A stretch of DNA of 11,841 bases from Actinomycetota bacterium. Its GTDB lineage: Bacteria; Actinomycetota; UBA4738; HRBIN12. The stretch's first letter is position 1. The number at the start of each line of letters is the position of its first letter. Location: contig SIRV01000177.1 in assembly GCA_004366195.1 (NCBI GenBank), positions 1-11,841 on the forward strand. Reading direction: 5' to 3'. Positions 1 to 7,046 of the stretch are shown one piece after another. The translations under genes were made by a program, and so were the position numbers. Under the pieces are notes generated by a model. The model was given only the letters and a program-made list of their open reading frames with translations. It did no database searches and was not told where the DNA came from.

Positions 1-526
1 CGAAATGCACGCCGTGTAAGCCGTGGTCGTGATCGTAGCCACGGAACCCTGTCAAGACGATGCGTGGCGGTCCATCGGCCTTGAGGTCGTCGTCGAGATC
101 ATCGAAAACGTACAGATGCGGCGAATGGCAGACGTACACACGCTGACCGCGTCCATCCGGCAGCGGCATGACGGCAATGCCAAGCGGAGCGATAAAGTCC
201 GGGCTTTGGTAGAAAGTGTGGACGGACTCGGCTTTGCCATCCCCGTCGGTATCCACCAGGACCAGCACACGATCCCCTTCGGCCCGATTTCGGGGCACCT
301 TACGGAGGTCGCAGCGGTAGTTGACCGACTCGCAGACCCAGACGCGGCCTCGGTGGTCCACATCGAGGCAGGTCGGATTGACCAGCATCGGTTCGGCCGC
401 AAAAAGCTCGACCCGCAACCCAGCGGCAACCCGCAGTGCCTTCACAGCTTCGTCAGGCGGCTTTTGCGCCCAGCCGTTGTTTACCACGAGGAGCAGCCAC
501 AGCATCGCAAGCGCTTTTCGGAGCAT
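1..526 (-). CDS. PVC-type membrane-bound dehydrogenase domain protein, N-terminal part (cut by left edge)
   Basis: Read on the minus strand from ATG at 526, this frame stays open for 175 codons to the window edge, so only the N-terminus is present. Residues 1-20 form a signal peptide (basic start, hydrophobic LWLLLVV core, likely cleavage after GWA-20), so the protein should be exported. The mature part begins like the planctomycete/verrucomicrobial membrane-bound dehydrogenase domain, a beta-propeller related to PQQ-dependent sugar dehydrogenases: LRVELFAAEP (37-46), NPTCLDVDHRGRVWVCE (50-66), a VDTDGDGKAES stretch (91-101) and DHDHGLHG (165-172). Family members often carry HEAT repeats and a cytochrome c domain further on, which would lie outside the window. 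A ribosome binding site (GGAG, minus strand, 535-538) sits 8 nt before the start. Substrate is unknown. The gene is divergent from the next one. Confidence 0.85.
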   Translation of the reverse strand, partial: MLRKALAMLWLLLVVNNGWAQKPPDEAVKALRVAAGLRVELFAAEPMLVNPTCLDVDHRGRVWVCESVNYRCDLRKVPRNRAEGDRVLVLVDTDGDGKAESVHTFYQSPDFIAPLGIAVMPLPDGRGQRVYVCHSPHLYVFDDLDDDLKADGPPRIVLTGFRGYDHDHGLHGVHF

Positions 527-688
527 GAATACGACTCCGCGGGATGAAGCGAACAATTTCCGCGTGGTTTCGTCCTGGTGCGTATGGCACTCCTTGCGTC
601 GGGGTTTTTCACTCATTACCCTAGCGAACGACTTCCGAGAGAAAATCGCAGAGATGGTGTCATCCCGGGTAGCGCAGGGAGGATTTTC

Positions 689-1111
689 ATGCTGGGTCAG
701 GCTGACGGCGGGTTCGTGATCGATAGTTCTCAAGTCTACGGGTACGCGGCTGTTGGAGCGCTGCTCGTGGTGATTGTGTGTCATGCTATCCATTTCGCTT
801 CGGGTCCAGCAACAAAGCTGCCTACCATCGTGGTGAGCACGGTTGCCGGGTTTCTGGCCGGGTTGGCAGCGGGAATGCTGGTCATGGCCATCTTCGGCTA
901 CCACTGGTATCCGCAGCCAGCACCAAAACTTCCACCTGGCGTCGCTCCGCCGATGCAAATGGGCCAGTCGCCTGGACCACCGCGGGGCGGACCGGGCGGC
1001 ATCGACCTGACCGCCCCTGCCAACCAACCGCTGGAGAAAGAGGCTGGCGCGGAAACGAAGCCTGAAGCCCCCTCGGAGCCGCCGCAGCCTCCGGGTCAAC
1101 CCCGGCGATAA
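689..1111 (+). CDS. Small two-helix membrane protein with proline-rich C-terminal tail, function unknown
   Basis: The frame is open from 578, but the ATG at 689 has a very strong ribosome binding site (AGGGAGG, 676-682, spacer 6), whereas the earlier ATGs have none, so 689 is chosen and gives 140 residues. Two hydrophobic helices are visible, about residues 16-36 (VYGYAAVGALLVVIVCHAI) and 46-70 (TIVVSTVAGFLAGLAAGM), the second glycine/alanine rich. They are followed by a hydrophilic, disordered tail (about 74-140) dominated by Pro, Gly and Glu, ending QPPGQPRR. No catalytic motif is visible. I do not recognise a family. Proline-rich tails of this kind on short membrane proteins are common in planctomycetes, but that does not assign a role. 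It is divergent from the dehydrogenase gene and converges with the DUF1080 gene. Confidence 0.7.
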   Translation: MLGQADGGFVIDSSQVYGYAAVGALLVVIVCHAIHFASGPATKLPTIVVSTVAGFLAGLAAGMLVMAIFGYHWYPQPAPKLPPGVAPPMQMGQSPGPPRGGPGGIDLTAPANQPLEKEAGAETKPEAPSEPPQPPGQPRR

Positions 1112-1152
1112 GACGGCCGTTCCGTTTTCTGCTCAGCGCGATTGCCTCAGGG

Positions 1153-1860
1153 TCAGGGCAATTCGCGGATGCGGATGTTGCGGAACTCGATTGGCGAGCC
1201 TTCGGATTCCAGGGCGATATAACCTGTGGCCGGTTGGCAATCCGAACCTCCCGACACTTCCTCGCCGTTGACCCAGAGCCGGACTTCGCCGTTGACCGCC
1301 CGGATGCGGTAGTGGTTCCACTCGCCGACACCTTTGCTGACGTGCTTCTTAGGGAAGCTGCGGCTGCCATCCGGCGAGGTGGGCGGAAACGGCTTCATCT
1401 TGGAAGAACCGACCGGAAAGACATCGCCATGCGTGGTGAACCAGTCGGCCTTCTTGCCCGTCTGCTTTTCGTAGATTTCCTTGTAGCCGTGATCTAGCAC
1501 CTGAATCTCGATCCCATGCGGCAGCTGATTGGGTTTGAGGTCTTTCAGCGAGGATTCCGGCACCCAGATGAAAACCCCGGAATTGCCGCCAGATTTCAGG
1601 TGCCGCCATTCCAGTTCCAACTCGAAGTTCTTGAACTGCTTGACCGTCCGCAGAACCCCTACCGGAGTGCCGGTACAATACAGCAGGCCGTTTTTCCACT
1701 GCCAAGTGTCCGGATTGCAGTTGACGTTGGCGAAGTCGTCCGCCGTCAATTTCTGCCAGTTTCCATCGTCCGCTGCGGAGAACCTGAAGGCTCCAAGAAG
1801 GAGGACGCTCAGGCCGGCCAGCAACAAAGGAGGCAGAGAAGTTCGGCATGCGGTCGTCAT
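1153..1860 (-). CDS. Secreted DUF1080 protein (3-keto-disaccharide hydrolase-like domain)
   Basis: The protein is 235 residues from ATG at 1860; the frame continues upstream, but this start has a GGAG ribosome binding site 7 nt away and begins exactly at a signal peptide (about 1-29, hydrophobic LLLAGLSVLLLG, likely cleavage near FSA-A). The rest is one DUF1080 domain, a concanavalin-like beta-sandwich: NWQKLTADDF (34-43), LELEWRHLKSGGNSGVFIWV (81-100), HGIEIQVLDHG (115-125), EWNHYRIRAVNGEVRLWVNG (180-199) and ALESEGSPIEFRNIRI near the end. Members are very numerous in Planctomycetes, and some have been linked to 3-keto-sugar hydrolysis; for most, including this one, the substrate is inferred only. 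It acts outside the cytoplasm. It is transcribed away from the HIT gene and its 3' end faces the small membrane protein. Confidence 0.9.
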   Translation of the reverse strand: MTTACRTSLPPLLLAGLSVLLLGAFRFSAADDGNWQKLTADDFANVNCNPDTWQWKNGLLYCTGTPVGVLRTVKQFKNFELELEWRHLKSGGNSGVFIWVPESSLKDLKPNQLPHGIEIQVLDHGYKEIYEKQTGKKADWFTTHGDVFPVGSSKMKPFPPTSPDGSRSFPKKHVSKGVGEWNHYRIRAVNGEVRLWVNGEEVSGGSDCQPATGYIALESEGSPIEFRNIRIRELP

Positions 1861-2056
1861 GTTCTGGCTCCGTGAACTCGGCTGGGCGGGAACGCGAAAT
1901 CGGTCCTGGGTTCGTGCCCCATCGCAGAATCGCAGTGTACCATACCTCACATATGGTGCAATTCCCGGTTCGTGTCTTCCCGGCTCACGTTGGCGATTTC
2001 GACCCGACCGGAGCATGGGAATCTGGCAAGCGACGAGGTTCGCGGGAGATTTGGCT

Positions 2057-2566
2057 GTGGACTCACGTCTCAACTTGCTCTGGGCGCCTTGGCGTCAGCA
2101 ATACGTCACGGCGGCTCGTCCAGAGAACCAACAAGAATGCTTCATCTGCTCCGGCTTGGCAGCGGCGCAGGACCGAGAAAACTTGATTGTGTACCGATCT
2201 CAACAGAGCGTCGTGATCCTTAATCGCTACCCCTACAACGCCGGGCACCTCCTCATCGCGCCGAGGCGACACGAAGCCAGACCAAATCGCCTGACCACTG
2301 AGGAAGTCCTGGACTCGCAGACCCTGCTCGCCCGGTGCCTGGAGACTTTGGACCGTCTGCTTCGTCCCGACGGATACAACGTCGGCATGAACCTCGGCAC
2401 CGCGGCAGGGGCGGGCCTGCCGGGCCACTTGCACTGGCACGTCGTACCCCGATGGAGCGGAGACACGAACTTCATGCCGGTTCTGGGCGATGCCAAGGTC
2501 ATCTCCCAGTCGCTGTCGGCCCTGTGGGAACTGCTACAGGAACACTTTCGGGCAATGACCCCGTGA
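2057..2566 (+). CDS. HIT family hydrolase/phosphorylase (AP4A phosphorylase-like)
   Basis: The GTG at 2057 is chosen because GGGAG lies 8 nt upstream (2044-2048) and the protein then begins VDSRLNLLWAPWRQQYV, the usual opening of this HIT branch; an in-frame ATG at 2015 has a ribosome site only 1 nt away and looks wrong. It has 169 residues. Visible features are a CxxC zinc pair (Cys28, Cys31), RYPYNAGHLLIAPRRH (57-72), GMNLG (110-114) and the histidine triad HLHWHVVPR with His124, His126 and His128. The conserved end WSGDTNFMPVLGDAKVI is typical of the diadenosine tetraphosphate phosphorylase-like group. The central triad histidine forms a nucleotidyl intermediate, so the likely role is breaking down Ap4A or related nucleotides in the cytoplasm; exact substrate is inferred. 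It forms an operon with the dGTPase. Confidence 0.88.
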   Translation: MDSRLNLLWAPWRQQYVTAARPENQQECFICSGLAAAQDRENLIVYRSQQSVVILNRYPYNAGHLLIAPRRHEARPNRLTTEEVLDSQTLLARCLETLDRLLRPDGYNVGMNLGTAAGAGLPGHLHWHVVPRWSGDTNFMPVLGDAKVISQSLSALWELLQEHFRAMTP

Positions 2567-2576
2567 GGAACCTTCG

Positions 2577-3248
2577 ATGATCCACCCACCTCCAGAAGCG
2601 AAATCCTACGAACGCGAAGAGACGCTGCTGGCACCGTATGCCATGCGGTCAGCTTCGAGCCGCGGCAGGAAGTATCCCGAGAAGGAGCATCCCTACCGCT
2701 CGCTCTACCAGCGGGACAGGGACCGGATCGTCCACAGCGCCGCGTTTCGTCGCTTGATGTACAAGACTCAGGTGCTCGTCAACGACTACAGCGACCACCA
2801 CCGGACGCGCATGACGCACACGCTCGAAGTCGCCCAGATCAGCCGGACGCTGGCCCGGGAGTTGGGCGTGAACGAAGATCTGACCGAGGCCATTGCCTTG
2901 GCCCATGATCTCGGTCATCCGCCGTTCGGTCATGCCGGTGAAACGGCGCTGGATCAGTGCATGAAGGACCACGGCGGCTATGAGCACAACCGGCACGGCC
3001 TGCGGCTGGTGGAATTGTTGGAGCACCGCTACCCTGGCTTTCGCGGGCTTAACCTGACCTACGAGCTTCTGGAGTCGATGGCTTATCACAGCAAGCAACG
3101 CGAGGCACCCGAAGTCCGGCCCTACATCAGCTATCCGCAGCCCTTCCTGGAGGCGCAGATCGTCGATGCCGCCGATTCGCTGGCATACGACACGCATGAT
3201 CTCGACGACGCCCTCACGTACCTCGAGGGTCGTGGCGAGGGCGGGTGA
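2577..3248 (+). CDS. dgt: dGTPase (HD-domain dNTP triphosphohydrolase), C-terminus replaced at a contig junction
   Basis: Starts at ATG 2577 with GAGGAA (2565-2570) 6 nt before it, overlapping the HIT stop codon, so the two genes are co-transcribed. The family converts dNTPs to deoxynucleoside plus triphosphate, controlling the dNTP pool. Conserved parts are present: YRSLYQRDRDRIVHSAAFRR (40-59), RMTHTLEVAQI (78-88) with metal ligand His81, AHDLGHPPFGHAGE (109-122) with His110/Asp111, EHNRHG (136-141) and VDAADSLAYDTHD (196-208) with Asp200. All HD metal residues are therefore present. After LDDAL (209-213) the sequence changes to TYLEGRGEGG and stops at 223, whereas related proteins continue for well over 100 residues. 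The missing part is most simply explained by the chimeric join near 3201-3216, not by a natural truncation. Confidence 0.85.
   Translation: MIHPPPEAKSYEREETLLAPYAMRSASSRGRKYPEKEHPYRSLYQRDRDRIVHSAAFRRLMYKTQVLVNDYSDHHRTRMTHTLEVAQISRTLARELGVNEDLTEAIALAHDLGHPPFGHAGETALDQCMKDHGGYEHNRHGLRLVELLEHRYPGFRGLNLTYELLESMAYHSKQREAPEVRPYISYPQPFLEAQIVDAADSLAYDTHDLDDALTYLEGRGEGG
3201..3216. other. Probable chimeric junction between planctomycete-like and actinobacteria-like DNA
   Basis: Left of this stretch codons have mixed third positions and the genes are planctomycete-like; right of it third positions are almost all G or C and the genes are actinobacterial. The dGTPase reads normally up to LDDAL (codons 3201-3215) and then loses family similarity. 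The exact breakpoint cannot be fixed to a base, because LDDAL-type codons could belong to either source. Confidence 0.75.
3201..3248 (+). pseudogene. Possible last codons of a PDZ/S16-type (YlbL-like) protease gene, remnant
   Basis: The residues LDDALTYLEGRGEGG read in the same frame as the dGTPase but do not fit that family. In many actinobacteria the gene just before a UPF0182 gene encodes a membrane-anchored PDZ plus Lon-like S16 protease (for example Rv3194c before Rv3193c in Mycobacterium tuberculosis), whose end commonly reads like 'xLDDALxxLE'. The position 58 bp before the UPF0182 start and this ending fit such a remnant. Only about 15 residues are present, so this is inference. Confidence 0.35.
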
Positions 3249-3306
3249 TAGGCTGCCGCTCCGGGCCCCCGTGGTCCGCCCGTACCTCCGAAGGAGAGCT
3301 CGAACG

Positions 3307-6165
3307 ATGGTGATGCGCATCCCCGTCGCCGAGGGCCGGCGGTGGCCCTGGATCGTCGTCGGGGGCGTCGTCGTCGCGGCGCTCCTGCTCACCGGCCTGT
3401 CGGGCTTCTTCGTCGAGGTCCTCTGGTTCCGGGAGGTCGGCTTCGGCCGGGTGTTCTGGGGGATCCTCGGTGCCCGGGGGCTGCTCGCCCTCGTGTTCGG
3501 GGGGGCGTTCTTCCTCGGGCTGTACGTGAACCTGCTCATCGTCCGGCGCCTGCGCCCGCGCTACCGCCCGATGAGCCTCGAGCAGGAGATCCTCGAGCGC
3601 TACCGGATGGCCGCCGAGCCGTACCTGCGGTGGCTCCTGCCGGCGTTCTCGGCCCTCGTGGCCCTCTTCGTCGGCCTCGGTGTGACGGGGGAGTGGCGGA
3701 CGTTCCTCCTGTGGCGGCACTCATCCGGCATCGGGTTCGGGTTCCGCGACCCGATCCTCGGACGCGACGCCGCGTTCTACGTCTTCAGCCTCCCCTGGCT
3801 GGAGTTCGTGCAGGGGTGGCTGTTCTCGGCGCTCGTCGGCATCCTCGTCCTCGTCGCCTTCGGCCATTACCTGTGGGGCGGGATCCGACCGCAGGCGACC
3901 GGGGCGGAGGAGAAGGTGACGCCCCAGGTGAAGGCGCATCTCTCGGTCCTCCTCGGCCTCCTCCTCGTGGTGAAGGCCTGGGGGTACTGGCTCGGCACCT
4001 TCGACCTGCTCACCTCCCCCCGGGGGGTCGTGGCGGGGGCTTCCTACACGGATGTGAAGGCGCAGCTCCCCGCGCTGCGGATCCTCGCGTTCATCGCCAT
4101 CGTCTGCGCGGTGCTGTTCTTCGCGAACATCCGGCTGCGGGGCTGGGCGCTCCCCGTCATCGCCGTCGGTCTGCTGGCGCTGGTCTCGGTGGTCGCCGGC
4201 GCCATCTATCCGGCGTTCGTGCAACGCTTCCGGGTCGCCCCCCAGGAGCTGCAGCGCGAGCGTCCCTACATCCGGCTGAACATCGAGGCGACCCGCGCCG
4301 CGTTCGGCCTCGACCGCATCGCGACCCAGCAGCGCTCGGCGTCTTCCCGGGTCACCGCGGAACAGATCGCCGCGAACCCCGGCACGATCTCCAACATCCG
4401 CCTGTGGCGACCCGAGGTGCTCCGCGAGGATTACGAAGGGCTCCAGCGGATCCGTCAGTACTACGCCTTCGGCGACGTCGACGTCGACCGCTACCCGATC
4501 GGCGGGCAGCGCCGCCTCGTCATGCTCTCCGCCCGTGAGATCAGCCAGGCCCAGATCCCGGCGGGCGGGAACACCTGGCAGAACCGGCACCTCTTCTACA
4601 CCCACGGCTTCGGCGCCGTCGCCTCGGCCGTGAACACCGCGACCCCCGAGGGGGCGCCCGTCTTCACGCTGCGGGACATCCCGCCGACCGGAGAGCCGCC
4701 GCTCGAGGGGGACGGGCAGCGGATCTACTACGGGGAGATCAGCGACGTGCCGTTCGTCGTGGTCCGGACCGGCACGGACGAGCTCGACTACCAGGGGACG
4801 CCCCAGAACGACCAGGAGCAGGTGACCTACCGGTACGCGGGCCGCGGCGGCATCCCCATCGGCGGCTTCCTCGAGCGGGCCCTGTTCGCCTGGCGCTTCC
4901 GCGACGTCAACCTGCTGATCTCGGGGCTGATCCAGGGCGACAGCCGGATCCTGATCTACCGCAGCATCTACGAGCGGGTGCCGAGGGCGGCGCCGTTCCT
5001 GCGCTTCGACGGCGACCCCTACGCGGCCATCGTGGACGGTCGGCTGGTGTGGATCTGGGACGCGTACACGACGACCGACCGCTACCCCTACTCGCAGCCG
5101 ATCCGGCTGGAGGACGTGGTGGCTCCGCCGCAGTCCGGCGCGCCGCCCCTGGTCGGGGAGGTGAACTACATCCGGAACTCCGTCAAGGTGGTCGTGGACG
5201 CCTTCGACGGCACGATGACGTACTACGTCACGGACCCCACGGACCCCATCATCCGGGTCTGGCAGCGGGCGTTCCCCGACCTCTTCACGCCGGCCAGCGA
5301 CGCGCCCCCCGCCCTCGTGGAGCACTTCCGGTACCCGGAGAACCTGTTCCAGGTCCAGGCGGCCCAGTACGCGAGCTACCACGTGACCGACCCCGAGGTC
5401 TTCTACGGCAAGCAGGACTTCTGGGCCATCCCGGTCGACCCCACGCAGACCCGAGAGACGGTGACGGGGGTCGAGACGACGGTGCCGATGCGCCCCTACT
5501 ACCTCCTGATGCGGCTGCCGGGCGACGACCGCGAGCGGTTCGTGCTGATCCAGCCCTTCACCCCGCAGGGACGCCAGAACCTGGTGGCCTGGCTCGCCGT
5601 GACCGCCGACCCGGGTCCCGAGTACGGGACCATCCTCGCCTACCAGTTCCCGACGGGGCAGAACGTGGAGGGGCCCGAGCAGGTCTTCGCCCGCATCAAC
5701 CAGGACCTGCGGTTCTCCTCGGAGCGGACGCTGCTCTCCCGCGGGGGCTCCGACGTCCTCTTCGGCGATTTCCTGGTCATCCCCGTGGACGACGGCCTCC
5801 TCTACGTCCAGCCGGTCTACGTGCGCTCGGCCCAGGCGAACGCGATCCCGGAGCTCAAGCGCGTGCTGGTCGTGAACGGGGGGCGGGTCGGCATCGGGAC
5901 GAACCTCCAGCAGGCCCTGGAGGACTCGCTCTCCGGCGAGGTCGTCGAGCCGCCCGGCGGGCAGGGGCCGCCGACCGGGTCGGCCGAGGAGCAGATCCGG
6001 GCGCTCCTCGAGGAGGCGGCGGCGCACTTCGAGGCCGCCGATGCCGCCCTGCGCGAGGGCGACCTCGCCACCTACCAGGCCGAGATCGAGGCCGCACGGG
6101 AGGCGGTGGAGCGCGCGAGCCGCCTGGCCGCCGAGGCGCCGGCGTCCCCGAGCCCCTCGGGCTGA
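3307..6165 (+). CDS. UPF0182 family large membrane protein (COG1615)
   Basis: The ATG at 3307 has AAGGAG (3291-3296) 10 nt upstream; the open frame reaches further back only through unrelated sequence. The protein is 952 residues, normal for the family. About seven hydrophobic helices occur in the first 300 residues (roughly 14-31, 55-78, 108-127, 166-187, 210-228, 256-273, 280-300). Family blocks follow: ASYTDVKAQLPALRILA (245-261), then YPAFVQRFRV and ERPYIRLNIEATRAAFGLDR (about 301-337). A large, probably extracytoplasmic domain runs to about 890. The tail from 892 is Glu/Ala rich and helical (EEQIRALLEEAAAHFEAAD), ending in a Pro/Ser stretch. Function is unknown. In actinobacteria it usually sits next to a PDZ/S16 protease gene, which seems to have been lost here at the junction. 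Confidence 0.93.
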   Translation: MVMRIPVAEGRRWPWIVVGGVVVAALLLTGLSGFFVEVLWFREVGFGRVFWGILGARGLLALVFGGAFFLGLYVNLLIVRRLRPRYRPMSLEQEILERYRMAAEPYLRWLLPAFSALVALFVGLGVTGEWRTFLLWRHSSGIGFGFRDPILGRDAAFYVFSLPWLEFVQGWLFSALVGILVLVAFGHYLWGGIRPQATGAEEKVTPQVKAHLSVLLGLLLVVKAWGYWLGTFDLLTSPRGVVAGASYTDVKAQLPALRILAFIAIVCAVLFFANIRLRGWALPVIAVGLLALVSVVAGAIYPAFVQRFRVAPQELQRERPYIRLNIEATRAAFGLDRIATQQRSASSRVTAEQIAANPGTISNIRLWRPEVLREDYEGLQRIRQYYAFGDVDVDRYPIGGQRRLVMLSAREISQAQIPAGGNTWQNRHLFYTHGFGAVASAVNTATPEGAPVFTLRDIPPTGEPPLEGDGQRIYYGEISDVPFVVVRTGTDELDYQGTPQNDQEQVTYRYAGRGGIPIGGFLERALFAWRFRDVNLLISGLIQGDSRILIYRSIYERVPRAAPFLRFDGDPYAAIVDGRLVWIWDAYTTTDRYPYSQPIRLEDVVAPPQSGAPPLVGEVNYIRNSVKVVVDAFDGTMTYYVTDPTDPIIRVWQRAFPDLFTPASDAPPALVEHFRYPENLFQVQAAQYASYHVTDPEVFYGKQDFWAIPVDPTQTRETVTGVETTVPMRPYYLLMRLPGDDRERFVLIQPFTPQGRQNLVAWLAVTADPGPEYGTILAYQFPTGQNVEGPEQVFARINQDLRFSSERTLLSRGGSDVLFGDFLVIPVDDGLLYVQPVYVRSAQANAIPELKRVLVVNGGRVGIGTNLQQALEDSLSGEVVEPPGGQGPPTGSAEEQIRALLEEAAAHFEAADAALREGDLATYQAEIEAAREAVERASRLAAEAPASPSPSG

Positions 6166-6192
6166 CGCGCCCCCGTCGCTCGCTGCTATCCT
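6162..6192 (+). promoter_or_regulatory. Candidate promoter of the initiator tRNA gene
   Basis: CTGACG (6162-6167, overlapping the UPF0182 stop codon) and TATCCT (6187-6192) resemble -35 and -10 boxes, with a longish 19-nt spacer. The -10 box lies 6 nt before the tRNA, so transcription could begin at or next to the tRNA 5' end. The match is moderate and the call rests on position. Confidence 0.4.
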
Positions 6193-6198
6193 CTTCGA

Positions 6199-6272
6199 TG
6201 CGGGGTGGAGCAGTCCGGTAGCTCGCTGGGCTCATAACCCAGAGGTCCCGGGTTCGAATCCCGGCCCCGCGA
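6199..6272 (+). tRNA. Initiator tRNA-fMet (anticodon CAT)
   Basis: A complete cloverleaf folds: acceptor 6199-6205 with 6265-6271, D stem GAGC/GCTC (6208-6211 with its partner), anticodon stem CTGGG/CCCAG around loop CTCATAA (anticodon CAT), variable AGGTC, T stem CCGGG/CCCGG around TTCGAAT, discriminator A6272. The initiator type is shown by three G:C pairs at the base of the anticodon stem (G29-G31 with C39-C41) and by the A11:T24 pair in the D stem. The first and last acceptor bases are T and G, a wobble rather than a Watson-Crick pair, in keeping with the weak 1-72 position of initiator tRNAs. CCA is not encoded (CGA follows), as is common in this group, and would be added enzymatically. 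Confidence 0.95.
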
Positions 6273-6277
6273 CGAAG

Positions 6278-6297
6278 GGCTCCGCCGCGGCGGAGCC
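6278..6297. terminator. Perfect 20-bp GC palindrome, likely bidirectional terminator
   Basis: The 20 bases form a perfect inverted repeat (GGCTCCGC arms around CGCG) starting 5 nt after the tRNA. No U-run follows, as is usual for high-GC actinobacterial terminators. It lies 44 bp beyond the stop of the convergent small gene on the minus strand and could end transcripts from both sides. Confidence 0.65.
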
Positions 6298-6340
6298 GGC
6301 TCGCGTTTCCGGGGTCCCCCGCCGGCGAACGACCGACCGC

Positions 6341-6508
6341 CTACGGCGCGCGCCGCTCGGTCCGAACGATCAGCCAGGGGACGGCCGCGTAGGGGACGGC
6401 GGCGAGGAACAGCGGCCACCACGCCCGGAGCGCGGCGGCCAGGCCGACCATCGCCCAGCCGAGTAGCAGCAGGAGCACGATCGCGGCGGCGCGGCGCGGC
6501 TCGGTCAC
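6341..6508 (-). CDS. Small two-helix membrane protein (55 residues), function unknown
   Basis: GTG at 6508 opens a 55-codon frame ending in TAG at 6341-6343. An excellent ribosome binding site (AGAGGA on the minus strand, 6516-6521) lies 7 nt before the start. The sequence is VTEPRRAAAI, then a hydrophobic helix VLLLLLGWAMVGLAAALRAW (11-30), then a second, WPLFLAAVPYAAVPWLIV (31-48), and a basic end RTERRAP. Positively charged residues at both ends would place both termini in the cytoplasm (positive-inside rule). Third codon positions are nearly all G/C like the neighbours, which supports real coding. No known family is recognised. It is convergent with the tRNA and divergent from the cyclic-nucleotide-binding gene. 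Confidence 0.7.
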   Translation of the reverse strand: MTEPRRAAAIVLLLLLGWAMVGLAAALRAWWPLFLAAVPYAAVPWLIVRTERRAP

Positions 6509-6543
6509 GGCGCCATCCTCTCACGCCAGGTCCGGGGTCGCGA

Positions 6544-6549
6544 TAGGAT
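6544..6549 (+). promoter_or_regulatory. Candidate -10 box (TAGGAT) for the cyclic-nucleotide-binding operon
   Basis: TAGGAT fits the actinobacterial TAnnnT -10 pattern and lies about 75 bp before the operon start, inside the divergent intergenic region. The matching -35 (around CTCACG, 6520-6525) is weak. No other candidate is better. Confidence 0.35.
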
Positions 6550-6622
6550 GCGCGTGCCCGCGCCGGCCCGAGGGTCGCGCGGATGCGGGCCGCAGGGGTG
6601 GCCAGGCCGAAGGAGGTCCCAG

Positions 6623-7042
6623 GTGGCGCAGCAGGACATCGTCGCGAGGCTCGCCAACGTCCCGATCTTCTCGGGGTGCTCCAAGCGCGAGCTCGCCCTC
6701 ATCGCGCGCTCCGCGAAGACGGTTGCGCACCGCAAGGGCACCGTCATCGCCCGCGAGGGCGAGCCCGGCGTCGGCCTGTTCGTCATCCTCGAGGGGGAGT
6801 GCGAGGTGACCGTCGGCGGGCGCCGGCGGGCGAGGCTCGGGCCCGGCGACTTCTTCGGGGAGATCGCCCTCCTGGACGGGGGTCCCCGGACGGCCACCGT
6901 GACCGCCATCACCGACGTCACGCTCGCCGGCATCACGGGCTGGGTGTTCCGGGGCCTGATCACCGAGCACCCGAGGATCGCGCTGAAGACGCTGGAGGCG
7001 GTGGCCGGTCGGCTCCGCTCGATCACGAAGGAGCCGGTCTAG
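6623..7042 (+). CDS. Stand-alone cyclic nucleotide-binding domain protein
   Basis: GTG at 6623 follows AAGGAGG (6610-6616) by 6 nt, deciding the start over the longer frame from 6548. The product is 139 residues, essentially one cNMP-binding domain: a leading helix VARLANVPIFSGCSKREL (7-24), beta strands with GTVIAREGEPGVGLFVILEG (39-58), the phosphate-binding cassette FGEIALLDGGPRTATV (78-93) with Glu80 for the ribose and Arg89 for the phosphate, and a C-terminal helix. The cassette residues are intact, so cAMP or cGMP binding is predicted. There is no helix-turn-helix, so unlike Crp it should not bind DNA by itself; it probably acts by binding a partner. The hydrolase gene starts 4 bp after its stop, so an operon is very likely. 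Confidence 0.9.
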   Translation: MAQQDIVARLANVPIFSGCSKRELALIARSAKTVAHRKGTVIAREGEPGVGLFVILEGECEVTVGGRRRARLGPGDFFGEIALLDGGPRTATVTAITDVTLAGITGWVFRGLITEHPRIALKTLEAVAGRLRSITKEPV

Positions 7043-7046
7043 CGGG

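Noticed and set aside
23..547. 174-codon plus-strand frame at the left edge
   Set aside because: Shadow of the minus-strand dehydrogenase, which has a signal peptide, ribosome site and family motifs.
594..622. TTGCGT-N17-TACCCT as a promoter for the 140-residue protein
   Set aside because: Only half of each box matches and planctomycete promoters are poorly defined; it may still be real but is not supported.
1141..1162. 6-bp inverted repeat (ATTGCC/GGCAAT) around the DUF1080 stop codon as a terminator
   Set aside because: Short stem, the stop codon lies in the loop and no U-run follows on either strand.
3721..6027. 768-codon open frame on the minus strand
   Set aside because: It is a shadow of the UPF0182 gene caused by very high GC at third positions; it shows low-complexity Asp/Arg/Val composition and no motif.
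6186..6524. 112-codon minus-strand frame across the tRNA
   Set aside because: Arg-rich composition, runs through the tRNA and terminator, and competes with the better supported 55-codon frame.
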